Shown piece after piece: positions 8,182 through 16,558 of a DNA stretch of 64,000 nt. Position 1 is the first letter of the stretch. Each line of letters begins with the position of its first letter. The position numbers and the translations under genes are program-made. Location: contig NZ_SJPO01000006.1 of the NCBI RefSeq assembly GCF_007859935.1, positions 310,001 to 374,000 of the forward strand, read 5' to 3'. The notes below the pieces were generated by a model. That model was not told the DNA's origin, ran no database searches, and saw only the letters and a program-made list of their open reading frames with translations. Source of the DNA: Posidoniimonas polymericola (lineage in GTDB: Bacteria; Planctomycetota; Planctomycetia; Pirellulales; Lacipirellulaceae).

Positions 8182-9840
8182 CTAGCGCTTGCGGCGCGAG
8201 ACAAGGCCCAAACCGTTGATGGCGGCGAGCACGAGCAGACCTGCCGACGGCTCGGGGATGGCGCCCGAACGAACCTGCAGGTTGTCCACGGCCCACCACC
8301 AGTCGTCACTGCCGGCGTAGGAGAACTCGAACTCGACCGACAAGACGCCCGTCGTGTCGATCACGAACATCAGGTTCTCGTTCACAGCGGACGGTTTGTA
8401 GTCGGCCGCGGCGCTATCGCTGCTCCAGCTGAACAGCTCCTGCGCTACGCCGTCCAAGTAGGCGACCAGGCTGGCGGCCTGGCTGTCTTCCGGACGCCAG
8501 CTCGAGTCGAAATCGAACGTGATGGTGTCTTCCGACGATACGTCGATCGCAGGCGAACGCATAAATGTAGTGAGCTCGTCTACGCCGTCGGCGTCGGGGT
8601 TGCCGATGTCGTCCCACTCGTCGCCGTCGGCCACTGCGACGGCGCCGCTGGCGTTGTCGAACTGATTGCGGCTAGAGCCGCCCACCTCGGCCCAAAAATC
8701 CTTATCGGTGATGCTCCACTGCTCCCACTCGAGGACACCGAAGGCGTCGTCGCCGCCGCCGGCGCCGGGAGTCCCGGCGTTGCCGGTGCTCCAGCCCGCC
8801 GGGAAATCGTGGGTGTAGGCGTTCGGCACCGATTGGGTTGGGTAGTCAACGCCGAGGATGTTCGTCACCCCGGTAGAGGGCGTCGTGACGTTGGCTCCGG
8901 CGGCCAGACGCTCGTTGACGCTGTCGCCGAGCGTGACCCCCTCGAAATCTTCGAAGAACACCCGACCCTGGCCACCGCCGAGGTCGTTCACCTCAATATT
9001 GTCGACGGCCCACCACCAGTCGTTGCCGCCGTTGGCCAATTTGAAGGTCAGCGTAGCGCTAGTGGCGTCGCCGGGGGCGACGAACGCCGGCCCCGAGCCG
9101 TCTCCCGGGAAATTCTCATCCGCGGCGTCATCTTTGAAGTCCCCATCAGCGCTGTCCGAATTCCACTTCAGGAAGCTCTCTGAAAAGCCGGTGTTGTAGG
9201 TAACGATCACCTCGACGGCCTGGTTGTTGAGGTCGACGTAGGTGTCGCCCAGGGCGGAGTCGTCGAATGCCTCGTCGCGCCAGCTCGAGTCGAAGCCGAC
9301 GCCATGCGGCAGGCCGCCGGAAACCGGGAACGACGGGGTGGTCATCGCGGTGCTGTAGTAGCCGCCGTTGACCGGGTCGTTCTGGCTGCCGAGGTCGAAG
9401 TACTCGTCCGGGTCGGCGATCGCCACGGTGCCGGAGGCGCCGCTGGTCGTGCCGAACTGCGAGCGGTCCTGGTCGCCGGCGGCGGCAGACCAGAATTCCT
9501 TGCTGGCGAAACCCCATCCATCCCACTCGTCGACACCGTAGTCGGCCAAGCCGGTGCCCGGGACGCCCGGGGTTACCGTGGCCGCGCCGTCGTAGGTGCT
9601 CACTGTGTTGTCAACAGTCCAGCCCGCAGGGCCGGTGGCGCTCCAGACGCCGGCAATCGGCGAGGTGCCGGGCTCAGTCGCGACATTTTCCGAGATCGCC
9701 GCACCAACGCGCTCGTTGGTGCTGTCCTGCAGGGTCACGCCCTCAAAGTCTTCGGACCAGAGAACCGTACCGTACTGGGCGTGCGCTGCCCCTCCCAACA
9801 AAACCGCGCACATCGCGCCACTCGCTAGTCTCCTGAGCAT
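8182..9840 (-). CDS. PEP-CTERM surface protein with two tandem WWWAVDN jelly-roll modules
   Basis: This is a 552-residue secreted protein starting at the ATG at 9840 (upstream GGGAGAGAG), with a signal peptide ending AAHAQ. It consists almost entirely of two copies of one module (about 27-286 and 295-526). Each copy has EDFEGVTL at its start, a GWxxxxKxFW(S/A) segment, R(S/N)QF, a GxVAxADxDE stretch, FDSSWR and a closing DWWWAVDN. The same module occurs in the neighbouring 1470-residue protein. The closing W(A)xDN(I/V) strand resembles the so-called choice-of-anchor J/MAM-like surface domains, but that assignment is by eye. The C-terminus has IPEP near 528-531, a hydrophobic stretch and SRRKR, so it should be an exosortase substrate. 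A role in adhesion or binding is a guess. Confidence 0.88.
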   Translation of the reverse strand: MLRRLASGAMCAVLLGGAAHAQYGTVLWSEDFEGVTLQDSTNERVGAAISENVATEPGTSPIAGVWSATGPAGWTVDNTVSTYDGAATVTPGVPGTGLADYGVDEWDGWGFASKEFWSAAAGDQDRSQFGTTSGASGTVAIADPDEYFDLGSQNDPVNGGYYSTAMTTPSFPVSGGLPHGVGFDSSWRDEAFDDSALGDTYVDLNNQAVEVIVTYNTGFSESFLKWNSDSADGDFKDDAADENFPGDGSGPAFVAPGDATSATLTFKLANGGNDWWWAVDNIEVNDLGGGQGRVFFEDFEGVTLGDSVNERLAAGANVTTPSTGVTNILGVDYPTQSVPNAYTHDFPAGWSTGNAGTPGAGGGDDAFGVLEWEQWSITDKDFWAEVGGSSRNQFDNASGAVAVADGDEWDDIGNPDADGVDELTTFMRSPAIDVSSEDTITFDFDSSWRPEDSQAASLVAYLDGVAQELFSWSSDSAAADYKPSAVNENLMFVIDTTGVLSVEFEFSYAGSDDWWWAVDNLQVRSGAIPEPSAGLLVLAAINGLGLVSRRKR

Positions 9841-10249
9841 GACTCTCTCCCTGGGGTGCGTAACATCGGAACCGATCGGGGCCCAGCCAGCATCGCGAGC
9901 GACTGATGACCTCCCCTGCGTCAACGGCCAGGATGATGAGGTTTAAATGTGAAGATCTCTCGTTGGAAATCGAGCAAATCGTGTTAATCACAGATTTTGA
10001 TGCGTGTCACCGCGCCGGAATTGACCAACAGCGCACGCCGACCAGCCAAATTGCCTTTTTGGCGGCGGCGGGAAACCACGGCGACGCTCCTCCCAATTCA
10101 CCGGCCGGCAGATCGCAGGCGAGCAACGCCTCGTAGCGCCGCGGCACACAATGTCAAATCGTTTGCGCAGGATCACCACGACCGAGTCAAAGATCGCGTC
10201 TACGATCGCAGTGCCCGAAAACGCGACGCCAATTCAGCGAGGAGTAACC
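9841..10249. other. Divergent intergenic region between surface-protein and phosphonate genes
   Basis: These 409 bases separate a minus-strand PEP-CTERM gene from the plus-strand phosphonate genes and must hold both promoters. The part at about 9930-10000 is clearly more AT-rich than its surroundings. I see no convincing repeat, riboswitch or paired promoter boxes. Confidence 0.5.
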
Positions 10250-10825
10250 GTGCCCAAAGAAGAAAACGTAAGGGAAGTCTTGAGCTTGTTTGCCGAGCAC
10301 GGTGAATCACAGTACGGTGGGGAGGCCGTCTCGCAGTTGGAACACGGTATTCAGGCCGCGACTTGGGCCGAACGGGAAGGCGCCTCGGCAGAGCTAATCA
10401 CCGCCGCTTTGTTGCACGACGTAGGACACTTGCTGCACAATCTCCCCGACGACGCGCCCGACAACGGCGTCGACGACCTTCACGAAGTGCTGGGCGCTGA
10501 GTGGTTGGGGAATCGCTTTCCCGAAAGCGTTCTCGAGCCGGTTCGGATGCACGTCGACGCGAAGCGATACCTCTGCGCCGCCGACCCGAATTACCGGGCT
10601 GGTCTGAGCGAGCCCTCCGAGATCAGCCTGCAATTGCAGGGGGGACCGATGAACCGGGTCGAATGCGAGGCTTTTCGTTCGAATCCACACTTTGAGGACG
10701 CCGTACGACTCCGCCGCTGGGACGACCTTGCCAAGGACCCGGATATGCAAACGCCGAACCTTGACCACTTCATGCAGTACGTCCAGCAGGCGTGCGTCAG
10801 ACAAGCAAGCACCCCGACCAACTAA
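10250..10825 (+). CDS. phnZ: HD-domain mixed-valence di-iron oxygenase, PhnZ/TmpB-like
   Basis: The 191-residue protein is read from a GTG with a GGAG 5 bases upstream; the longer upstream reading lacks both similarity and a ribosome binding site. It matches PhnZ in length and in the spacing of every functional residue I can recall for that enzyme: Tyr22/Glu25 (QYGGE), His32, His56-Asp57 (LLHDVGH), His78, His101, Lys105 and Asp158/159. PhnZ cleaves (R)-2-amino-1-hydroxyethylphosphonate to glycine and phosphate with O2. The related TmpB acts on the trimethylammonium analogue. No PhnY or TmpA hydroxylase is visible nearby, so the true substrate is open. The next gene starts 8 bases downstream, and the three plus-strand genes form an operon for phosphonate use. 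Confidence 0.85.
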   Translation: MPKEENVREVLSLFAEHGESQYGGEAVSQLEHGIQAATWAEREGASAELITAALLHDVGHLLHNLPDDAPDNGVDDLHEVLGAEWLGNRFPESVLEPVRMHVDAKRYLCAADPNYRAGLSEPSEISLQLQGGPMNRVECEAFRSNPHFEDAVRLRRWDDLAKDPDMQTPNLDHFMQYVQQACVRQASTPTN

Positions 10826-10833
10826 GACTATTC

Positions 10834-11988
10834 ATGGCCGAGAAAATCGCGGTAATAGGCGGGGGAATTGTCGGTATTGCAAATGCATGGCAGTTTGCGA
10901 AGACTGGTGCGAGTGTAACGCTGTTCGAACGAAATCCAGTCGCCTGCGGAGCGTCCGTGCGCAATTTCGGCATGGTTTGGCCAATCGGTCAACCGAAGGG
11001 GCCGCTGCACGCGACCGCCCTGCGGAGTCGTGAGCTCTGGGACGAGGCGCTCGTCGGCGCCCGCGCGTGGAGCAACCCGTGCGGTTCGATCCATGTCGCG
11101 ACGCGGGACGACGAGTTCGAGGTGCTGGCGGAGTTTGCTCAGAAGTCGTCGCAACTCGGTTACGAGTGCGAGCTGCTCACCCCCGAAAAGGCAGCCGCGG
11201 CCAGCCCCGCACTCCGCGCCCAGGACCTCGTCGGGGCCCTCTGGAGCCCAACCGAGATGTGCGTCGACCCCAGGCAGGTGATCCGCCAGGCCCCCGGCTG
11301 GCTGCGAGACCGCTACTGCGTCGAACTGCAGTACGGGGTCACCGTTCGCGAGGTGCTGCCCACTGGGCTGGTGGATGATCGCGGACGGGTTTGGGAATTC
11401 GATCAGGTCATCGTAGCAAGCGGGGTCGATCTGAAGTCGCTGTTTCCTGAGGTCCACGCCAACGCGGGGCTCGGGGCCTGCAAGCTCCAAATGATGCGGA
11501 CCGTGCCGCAGCCAGAGGGCTGGCGGATCGGACCGATGCTGGCCAGCGGACTTACGCTCCGGCACTACTTGGCCTTCGGGATCTGCGACTCCTTAGAGTC
11601 GCTAAAACGACGCGTCGCGGAAGAGACGCCAGAACTCGACGCCTACGGAATCCACGTCATGGCGTCGCAGAACGGCGACGGCAACGTCGTGCTGGGTGAC
11701 TCGCACGAGCACAACCAAGAAATCGAGCCGTTCGACAAATCGGCCATTGATGATCTAATGATGCGCGAGCTGCGGCGGTTCCTCCACCTGCCCGACTGGT
11801 CGGTAGAGCAGCGCTGGCACGGCGTCTACTCAACCCTGCCGGGAGAGGTGCAGTTCGTCTACCGCCCCTACGAGAGAGTGACGATTGTCGTCGCAACCGG
11901 CGGCGCCGGCATGACGATGTCGTTTGGGCTCGCGGAGCGGCTCGCCAGCGGAGATCGCACACTCTCAGGCGTCCCAGCACTCACCTAG
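10834..11988 (+). CDS. FAD-dependent aminophosphonate oxidoreductase (TIGR03364 type, PbfC/PbfD-like)
   Basis: This is a 384-residue DAO-superfamily flavoenzyme. It has an N-terminal Rossmann FAD motif (VIGGGIVGIANAWQF), the family-typical ASVRNFGMVWPIGQ segment around residues 45-60 with LRSRELW following, and a C-terminal glycine-rich VVATGGAGMTMSFGLAE. This matches the FAD oxidoreductases found next to phosphonatases, shown in the literature to oxidise N-methyl-aminoethylphosphonate, and sometimes aminoethylphosphonate, to phosphonoacetaldehyde. That supplies the substrate for PhnX encoded 14 bases downstream and would replace the transaminase PhnW, which is absent here. The ATG at 10834 was chosen because it directly precedes the FAD-binding strand; no strong ribosome binding site is visible, as is usual inside a planctomycete operon. 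Confidence 0.88.
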   Translation: MAEKIAVIGGGIVGIANAWQFAKTGASVTLFERNPVACGASVRNFGMVWPIGQPKGPLHATALRSRELWDEALVGARAWSNPCGSIHVATRDDEFEVLAEFAQKSSQLGYECELLTPEKAAAASPALRAQDLVGALWSPTEMCVDPRQVIRQAPGWLRDRYCVELQYGVTVREVLPTGLVDDRGRVWEFDQVIVASGVDLKSLFPEVHANAGLGACKLQMMRTVPQPEGWRIGPMLASGLTLRHYLAFGICDSLESLKRRVAEETPELDAYGIHVMASQNGDGNVVLGDSHEHNQEIEPFDKSAIDDLMMRELRRFLHLPDWSVEQRWHGVYSTLPGEVQFVYRPYERVTIVVATGGAGMTMSFGLAERLASGDRTLSGVPALT

Positions 11989-12002
11989 AACCGAGCAGAA
12001 CG

Positions 12003-12821
12003 ATGGCATTCACCCCTCCCGACAGACTCGCCGCGGTCATATTCGACTGGGCCGGCGTCACCGTTGACTTCGGGAGCCGCGCGCCGGTCCTCGCTATGCT
12101 GGCCGCCTTCGAGGAACAGGGCGTGCCGGTGACTGAGCGGGAAGTGCGGGCCCACATGGGGAAGGCCAAACGCGAACACTTGTCGGCAATCCTGGAGCTT
12201 CCCCGCGTGCGTGACGCGTGGGAGGGGCGCCACGGCAAGCCCGCCGAAGCGGCCGACCTCGACCGCATCTACGAAGGCTTCCTGCACCTGCAGGAAGATT
12301 GCATCACGTCCCACTCCGATTTGATTGATGGCTGCCTCGAGACGGTGGCGGCGTGCCGCTCCGCCGGAATGCAGATCGGTTCGAGCACGGGGTACACACC
12401 CGCCCTGCTGCGACCGGTAGCGGAGCGGGCGGCCGCATTGGGATACCGTCCGGACGCGACCGTGTGCGCGGGAGATGTTTCGCCGGGGCGCCCCGAGCCC
12501 TGGCTGTGCTTTGAGAACGCCCGCCTGCTTGGCGTCTTTCCCATGTCGTCAGTTGTGAAGGTAGACGACACGCCGGCCGGCGTTACGGCGGGTCGCAACG
12601 CAGGCGCCTGGGTCGTTGGCGTCGTCGTCAGTGGCAACGAAGTTGGACTTAGCCTAGAACAGTGGCACGCGTTATCCGACGCGGATCAATTAGATCGCCG
12701 GTCGGCTGCGTCAGAGCGGCTGCAAACCGCCGGCGCGCACCTGCTGATCGACACGATTGCCGATCTGCCCGGCGTCATTACCGAAATCAATTCCAGACTA
12801 GGCCGAGGCGAGACGCCCTGA
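12003..12821 (+). CDS. phnX: Phosphonoacetaldehyde hydrolase (phosphonatase)
   Basis: This 272-residue HAD-superfamily enzyme hydrolyses the C-P bond of phosphonoacetaldehyde to acetaldehyde and phosphate. Diagnostic features are all present: the nucleophile motif FDWAGVTVDFGS (Asp near residue 15), the cap-domain Schiff-base lysine region HMGKAKREHL, GSSTGYT, CAGDVSPGRPEPW and the acidic motif KVDDTPAG. The DWAG(T/V)TVDFG sequence is that of true PhnX rather than the related phosphonatase-like hydrolases. It is the last gene of the plus-strand operon and receives phosphonoacetaldehyde from the flavoenzyme upstream and, probably, from the PLP lyase encoded convergently. Confidence 0.95.
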   Translation: MAFTPPDRLAAVIFDWAGVTVDFGSRAPVLAMLAAFEEQGVPVTEREVRAHMGKAKREHLSAILELPRVRDAWEGRHGKPAEAADLDRIYEGFLHLQEDCITSHSDLIDGCLETVAACRSAGMQIGSSTGYTPALLRPVAERAAALGYRPDATVCAGDVSPGRPEPWLCFENARLLGVFPMSSVVKVDDTPAGVTAGRNAGAWVVGVVVSGNEVGLSLEQWHALSDADQLDRRSAASERLQTAGAHLLIDTIADLPGVITEINSRLGRGETP

Positions 12822-12844
12822 TGACGCGCGCCACCGAACAGCGC

Positions 12845-12878
12845 AAACCCTCTAGGCCGACAAACCCTCTAGGCCGAC
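12845..12878. repeat. Perfect 17-bp tandem duplication across a stop codon
   Basis: AAACCCTCTAGGCCGAC occurs twice back to back (12845-12861 and 12862-12878). The second copy contains the stop codon of the convergent class III PLP-enzyme gene, so the duplication lies in its extreme 3' end and the 47-base gap after phnX. Confidence 0.9.
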
Positions 12879-14170
12879 ACGGGCCTGGCCTCGGTAGTCT
12901 CTGCGAGTGCGGCGGTGAGCTCAACCAGCATCTGGTCGCACACGCCCTTGTCGTGGGCCAGCGACAGGTACAGTTTGGTGCCCATAGGGTTCAGGTAGAT
13001 CCCCCGCTCGAACAGCCGCAGCATAAATCGCCGGGCAAACTGCTTGTCCCGGTGCTGGCTCGTCCTGAAGTCGACAGGGTGCGTCCCAGTAAAGGCAAAC
13101 TGAGCCAGCGGGCCGTCCCCGAGGACCTGGGCTTCGACGCCGATTTCGTCCAGGGCCCGCCGCATTCCGGCACGCAGGTAGTCGCCCAGGCTGTGCAGCT
13201 GCTGGTACACGCCGTCGCGTTCCAGCACGTCGAGGGTCGCCAACGCGGCGGTCGCCGAGATTGGGTTGCCGCCCAGCGTCGACGCGGTCCAGACGTACGG
13301 GCCGTCGGCTCCCATGCGGTGCTCGGCGGCCAGGTTCATCACGTCCTCGACGCCGCCAAAGACGCCAATCGGGAACCCCCCGCCGAGCGCCTTGCCGTAG
13401 GCAACCAGATCGGGGACCACGCCGTAGTACTCTTGAGCGCCCGCGTAGGCAAGCCGGAAGCCGGTCACGACCTCGTCGAAGATCAGCTTGATCCCGCACC
13501 GCGAAGTGATATCTCTCAGCCCCTCCAGAAAGCCCGGAGCGGGCGGCAGGCACCGCTGCAGCGGTTCAACAATGACGCCGGCGAGGGTCTCGCGATGGTG
13601 CTCGATGATCGCGGCTGTAGTGTCTAGGTCGTTGAAAGGCGCAACCAGCACACCGTTCTCCTCGTGCGCGGTCAACCCGTCGCACGAGGGCGCAGCGGTC
13701 GGGAACGGGGTTGGCTTGTCAGGGAACAGGCTCGTGACGCCCACGTCGTGGGCCCCGTGGTAGGCCCCCTCGAAACGTAGAATTGCACGGCGCCCGGTAG
13801 CCGCCCGAGCCAGGCGCAGGCAGTACATGGTGGCCTCGGTGCCCGACGCACAAAACCGCACCTGGTCACACGCCGGTGAGAGGTCGATCAGGCGTTCGGC
13901 CAGCTCCAGCGAGGCGTCGGTGACGCTGGCAAAGTTGGCGCCCTGGCCGATCCGCGCGGCGACCGGCACGCAGATCCGCGGGTCGGCGTGCCCCACGAGG
14001 ACCGAACCCCACCCCATCGAGAAGTCGAGCATCTCGGCGCCGTCGGCGGTCCAGAGCCGAGGGCCTTCTCCGCGGACAACAACCTTTGTTAAGACTTCGG
14101 GAAGATTGAACTCGCCGTTGCTCCCCGCCGGGAAGGCGGCCCAGGCGCGCTTGCTGATTGCGTCGACCAC
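12869..14170 (-). CDS. pbfA: Class III PLP-dependent enzyme, candidate (R)-1-hydroxy-2-aminoethylphosphonate ammonia-lyase (PbfA-like)
   Basis: This protein of about 433 residues has the class III aminotransferase fold: CASGTEATMYCLRLARAATG, YHGAHD, FDEVVTGFR (PLP-ring Asp) and GKALGGGFPIG (the Schiff-base lysine). It resembles glutamate-1-semialdehyde aminomutases. Its convergent position beside phnX, a phnZ-like gene and a flavoenzyme points to PbfA, a known phosphonate-island lyase converting (R)-1-hydroxy-2-aminoethylphosphonate to phosphonoacetaldehyde and ammonia. The function is inferred from context; a transaminase role is the alternative. I place the start at the GTG at 14170, behind GGAG, rather than a TTG seven codons upstream that has no ribosome binding site. 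It is divergent from the XylR-type regulator gene. Confidence 0.75.
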   Translation of the reverse strand: MVDAISKRAWAAFPAGSNGEFNLPEVLTKVVVRGEGPRLWTADGAEMLDFSMGWGSVLVGHADPRICVPVAARIGQGANFASVTDASLELAERLIDLSPACDQVRFCASGTEATMYCLRLARAATGRRAILRFEGAYHGAHDVGVTSLFPDKPTPFPTAAPSCDGLTAHEENGVLVAPFNDLDTTAAIIEHHRETLAGVIVEPLQRCLPPAPGFLEGLRDITSRCGIKLIFDEVVTGFRLAYAGAQEYYGVVPDLVAYGKALGGGFPIGVFGGVEDVMNLAAEHRMGADGPYVWTASTLGGNPISATAALATLDVLERDGVYQQLHSLGDYLRAGMRRALDEIGVEAQVLGDGPLAQFAFTGTHPVDFRTSQHRDKQFARRFMLRLFERGIYLNPMGTKLYLSLAHDKGVCDQMLVELTAALAETTEARPVSA

Positions 14171-14213
14171 TAAATCTCCATTCGTTTGCAAGAGAAGCTT
14201 TCATCCTCGACGA

Positions 14214-14231
14214 CCGGCATTAGAATACCGG
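14214..14231. promoter_or_regulatory. Imperfect palindrome between divergent PLP-enzyme and regulator genes
   Basis: CCGGCATTAGAATACCGG is an 18-bp imperfect palindrome with four-base outer arms and a near-symmetric centre. It lies 44 bases upstream of the PLP-enzyme start and about 120 bases upstream of the regulator start, where an operator for the XylR-type regulator would be expected. Only position and symmetry support it. Confidence 0.3.
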
Positions 14232-14349
14232 CGCCACGACGCCTCGGCCACGCGTGTGGGCTCCACGTCAACTTGTTTGCGCAGTGTGTCGGTGGCGAGG
14301 GGGGCGGGCGTGTTTCATCCGCAACGCAACTCAGGAATGGCGACGTTGC

Positions 14350-15540
14350 ATGAATCAGGCAAAGAGAATCGCGCTGCTCATCGACACCGCCACGAGTTGG
14401 GGGCAGGGGTTAATCGAGGGCATCGCGAGCTTTGCACGCGACCACGAACGCAACTGGCTGTTCTCCATCGAGCCGCGTGGCAAGTACGACCGCATGCTGC
14501 TGCCCCCCACCTGGCGAGGCAGCGGCGTCATCGCCCGGCTCACGCACGCAGACCTTGCAAATCAGCTGATCTCCCTCAAGATTCCCGCGGTCAACGTCTC
14601 GTGGTACTCGCTCGGCGCCAGCGTAATCCCCCGCTGCACTTGCGACGAACAGGCGGCTGGCAAGCTCGCCGCCGACTACCTGCTGGGGCAGGGGTACCGG
14701 CAGTTTGCCTACTGCGGCTCGACCCTAAGAACCAACTACCACGACCGCTTTGGCGAAGCCTTTCGAAGCGCCTTGGCCAACCGGGGACGCGAGTGCCGGA
14801 GCTTCCAGCCAGAGCCGGCCGAGTTCGCCCAACTCGACAGCGAGGCCCAGCTCAGACGACTGTCCGACTGGCTCGTCGAGCTGCCGCGCCCCCTGGCTGT
14901 ACTCGCCTTCGACGACATCCAGGGGCGCCAGATCACCGAGGCCTGCGCGCAGGCGGGACTGCTGGTGCCGCAGGATATTGCGGTGCTGGGGGGCGAGCAC
15001 GATCAGCTCAGCTCGCGTATCTCCTCGCCAGAACTCTCGGGCATCGACCAGGACCCCCTCGAGGTCGGCTACCACGCCGCGGAAATGCTCGACCAGCTGC
15101 TACGTGGAGAGCCTCTCAAGCAGTTCAACCAGATGCTCCCCCCGCGGCGGGTCGTGGCCCGACGGTCAACCGACAAGATTGCGTTGCCCGACGATATGCT
15201 GTCGATGGCGGTGCGCTACATACGCGAACACGCCGGCGAGAATTTTCAGATCGAGGACCTGCTTGCCGAGGTGCCGATCAGCCGCCGGGCAATGGAGCTC
15301 GGCTTCCGCAAGCACCTCGGGCGATCGCCCCGCGAAGAGATCCGACGCGCCCGTATCGAGCGCGCCGTGCAGCTGCTGTGCGACACCGATTGGCCCGTCA
15401 CGCGGATCGCCAGCGCCTGCGGCTTCGATCGCCCCGAACTCCTCACCCGCGCGTTCCGCAGGGAACTCGACACCACGCCATCAAAGTTCCGCAAGCGCGG
15501 CGGACGCCCAGCGCATACTCAATCAGAATGTGACGCGTGA
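14350..15540 (+). CDS. XylR-type transcriptional regulator (LacI-like sensor plus AraC HTH)
   Basis: This 396-residue protein begins at the ATG at 14350. Residues about 5-270 form a periplasmic-binding-protein-like sensor of the LacI/XylR kind (RIALLIDTATSWGQGLIEGI, DDIQGRQITEACAQAGLLVP, DIAVLGGEHDQL, SGIDQDPLEVGYHAAEMLDQL). The last 110 residues form an AraC-type double helix-turn-helix (IEDLLAEVPISRRAMELGF, VTRIASACGFDRPELLTRAF). Such regulators are very common in Planctomycetes, where they respond to a small ligand. Divergent placement from the PLP-enzyme gene and adjacency to the phosphonate operon suggest it senses an aminophosphonate, though its family usually senses sugars. No regulator motif identifies the ligand. 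Confidence 0.9.
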   Translation: MNQAKRIALLIDTATSWGQGLIEGIASFARDHERNWLFSIEPRGKYDRMLLPPTWRGSGVIARLTHADLANQLISLKIPAVNVSWYSLGASVIPRCTCDEQAAGKLAADYLLGQGYRQFAYCGSTLRTNYHDRFGEAFRSALANRGRECRSFQPEPAEFAQLDSEAQLRRLSDWLVELPRPLAVLAFDDIQGRQITEACAQAGLLVPQDIAVLGGEHDQLSSRISSPELSGIDQDPLEVGYHAAEMLDQLLRGEPLKQFNQMLPPRRVVARRSTDKIALPDDMLSMAVRYIREHAGENFQIEDLLAEVPISRRAMELGFRKHLGRSPREEIRRARIERAVQLLCDTDWPVTRIASACGFDRPELLTRAFRRELDTTPSKFRKRGGRPAHTQSECDA

Positions 15541-16558
15541 CGGGATCGAGCATTCCGATCCTCGAGAAAGGGGACCAAGGTCTGAGCCCCCGACACTCGG
15601 ACCAGGCCAACAGCAGAGTCTGGCAGCCATAGCGGCTAGGGCCTGAGGTGAGCCTTGATGGGCACGTACTGATCATGGTCACGGTCAAGAAAACGTTAGA
15701 ACGCGACGCGAAGTTCTAGTGGTCAGATCATTGGCCGCATTACTACTGATCCCTGCGCCGCCAATGGACCGAGGCTGACCAACGGAAGGCCGGTTTCCGT
15801 GTGAGCAGGCTCAATACGGCGGGTTCATTCGCCGCGCAGTCATGAATAGTGAGGCTTGGCGATCGCCGATGAGCGGTAGCACGCTGGCCCAACGAGTTGC
15901 CCTGTAGGCATGACGGGACAATTCCCGCTGCGGCATAGTTCTGAAGGGCTCGCCACCGAGTAGAAAGAAAGAGCCGCCGGTGCACTTTCTCCACCTGAAC
16001 GCGCAACCGCCGTGGCTGGCTTACTCCGCAACAGGTTCTAGGGGGTCGAGCCTTGCCGGGGGCGTCGTCACCGTTACTCCTCGTAGCATTGGGTTTGCCC
16101 AACGAAAAAACTCCGTCCCATCGGACGCGTCTGTAATCTCCGAAAACAGAGGCGGTCCGTTAGTCGCCCTCACGTGGCGCTTTGGTGGGGTTAACAACGT
16201 CATCTGGTGGCGGTCTGGCGGCGACGGCGGCGTCGGCCGCTCCCCGCCGGCAATCTTGGCGAAGTTTCTGCTGGACCGCACGCCCAAGAGGCGCTCGCGG
16301 AGATGGTCAGAGATCATCGACGAGAAGACAACGCTACTCCTACAGCTCGCCGACAGGCTCACGGCCGCCGCCGCGTGGTACGCACTGACTTTCGAAGCAA
16401 TTTGCTAAGAACAAAGCCATGCAGGGGGTGGCCACCTTGACGATTACGGCATTGCCAACGGCATTTCCGCCTGGGGTCACTGGTTCGCGTTGCAACGGTC
16501 GATCCTTCAACTACGCCTATAGTAGTTGCACGCCCTCTCCCGTACCCAGTGGTCACCG
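15541..16558. other. 1-kb region without a convincing gene
   Basis: Short open frames exist on both strands, for example 16021-16362 minus and 15980-16408 plus, but none shows a recognisable domain, a ribosome binding site or clear coding bias. The minus-strand frame 16021-16362 is the least unlikely. Composition is less GC-biased than in the neighbouring genes, which would fit decayed or transferred sequence in front of the efflux operon. I see no terminator after the regulator gene and no clear promoter for the efflux genes. Confidence 0.5.

Noticed and set aside
16021-16362. 113-codon minus-strand frame upstream of the efflux operon
   Set aside because: No ribosome binding site or recognised domain; I cannot separate it from chance, so it is only mentioned in the region entry.
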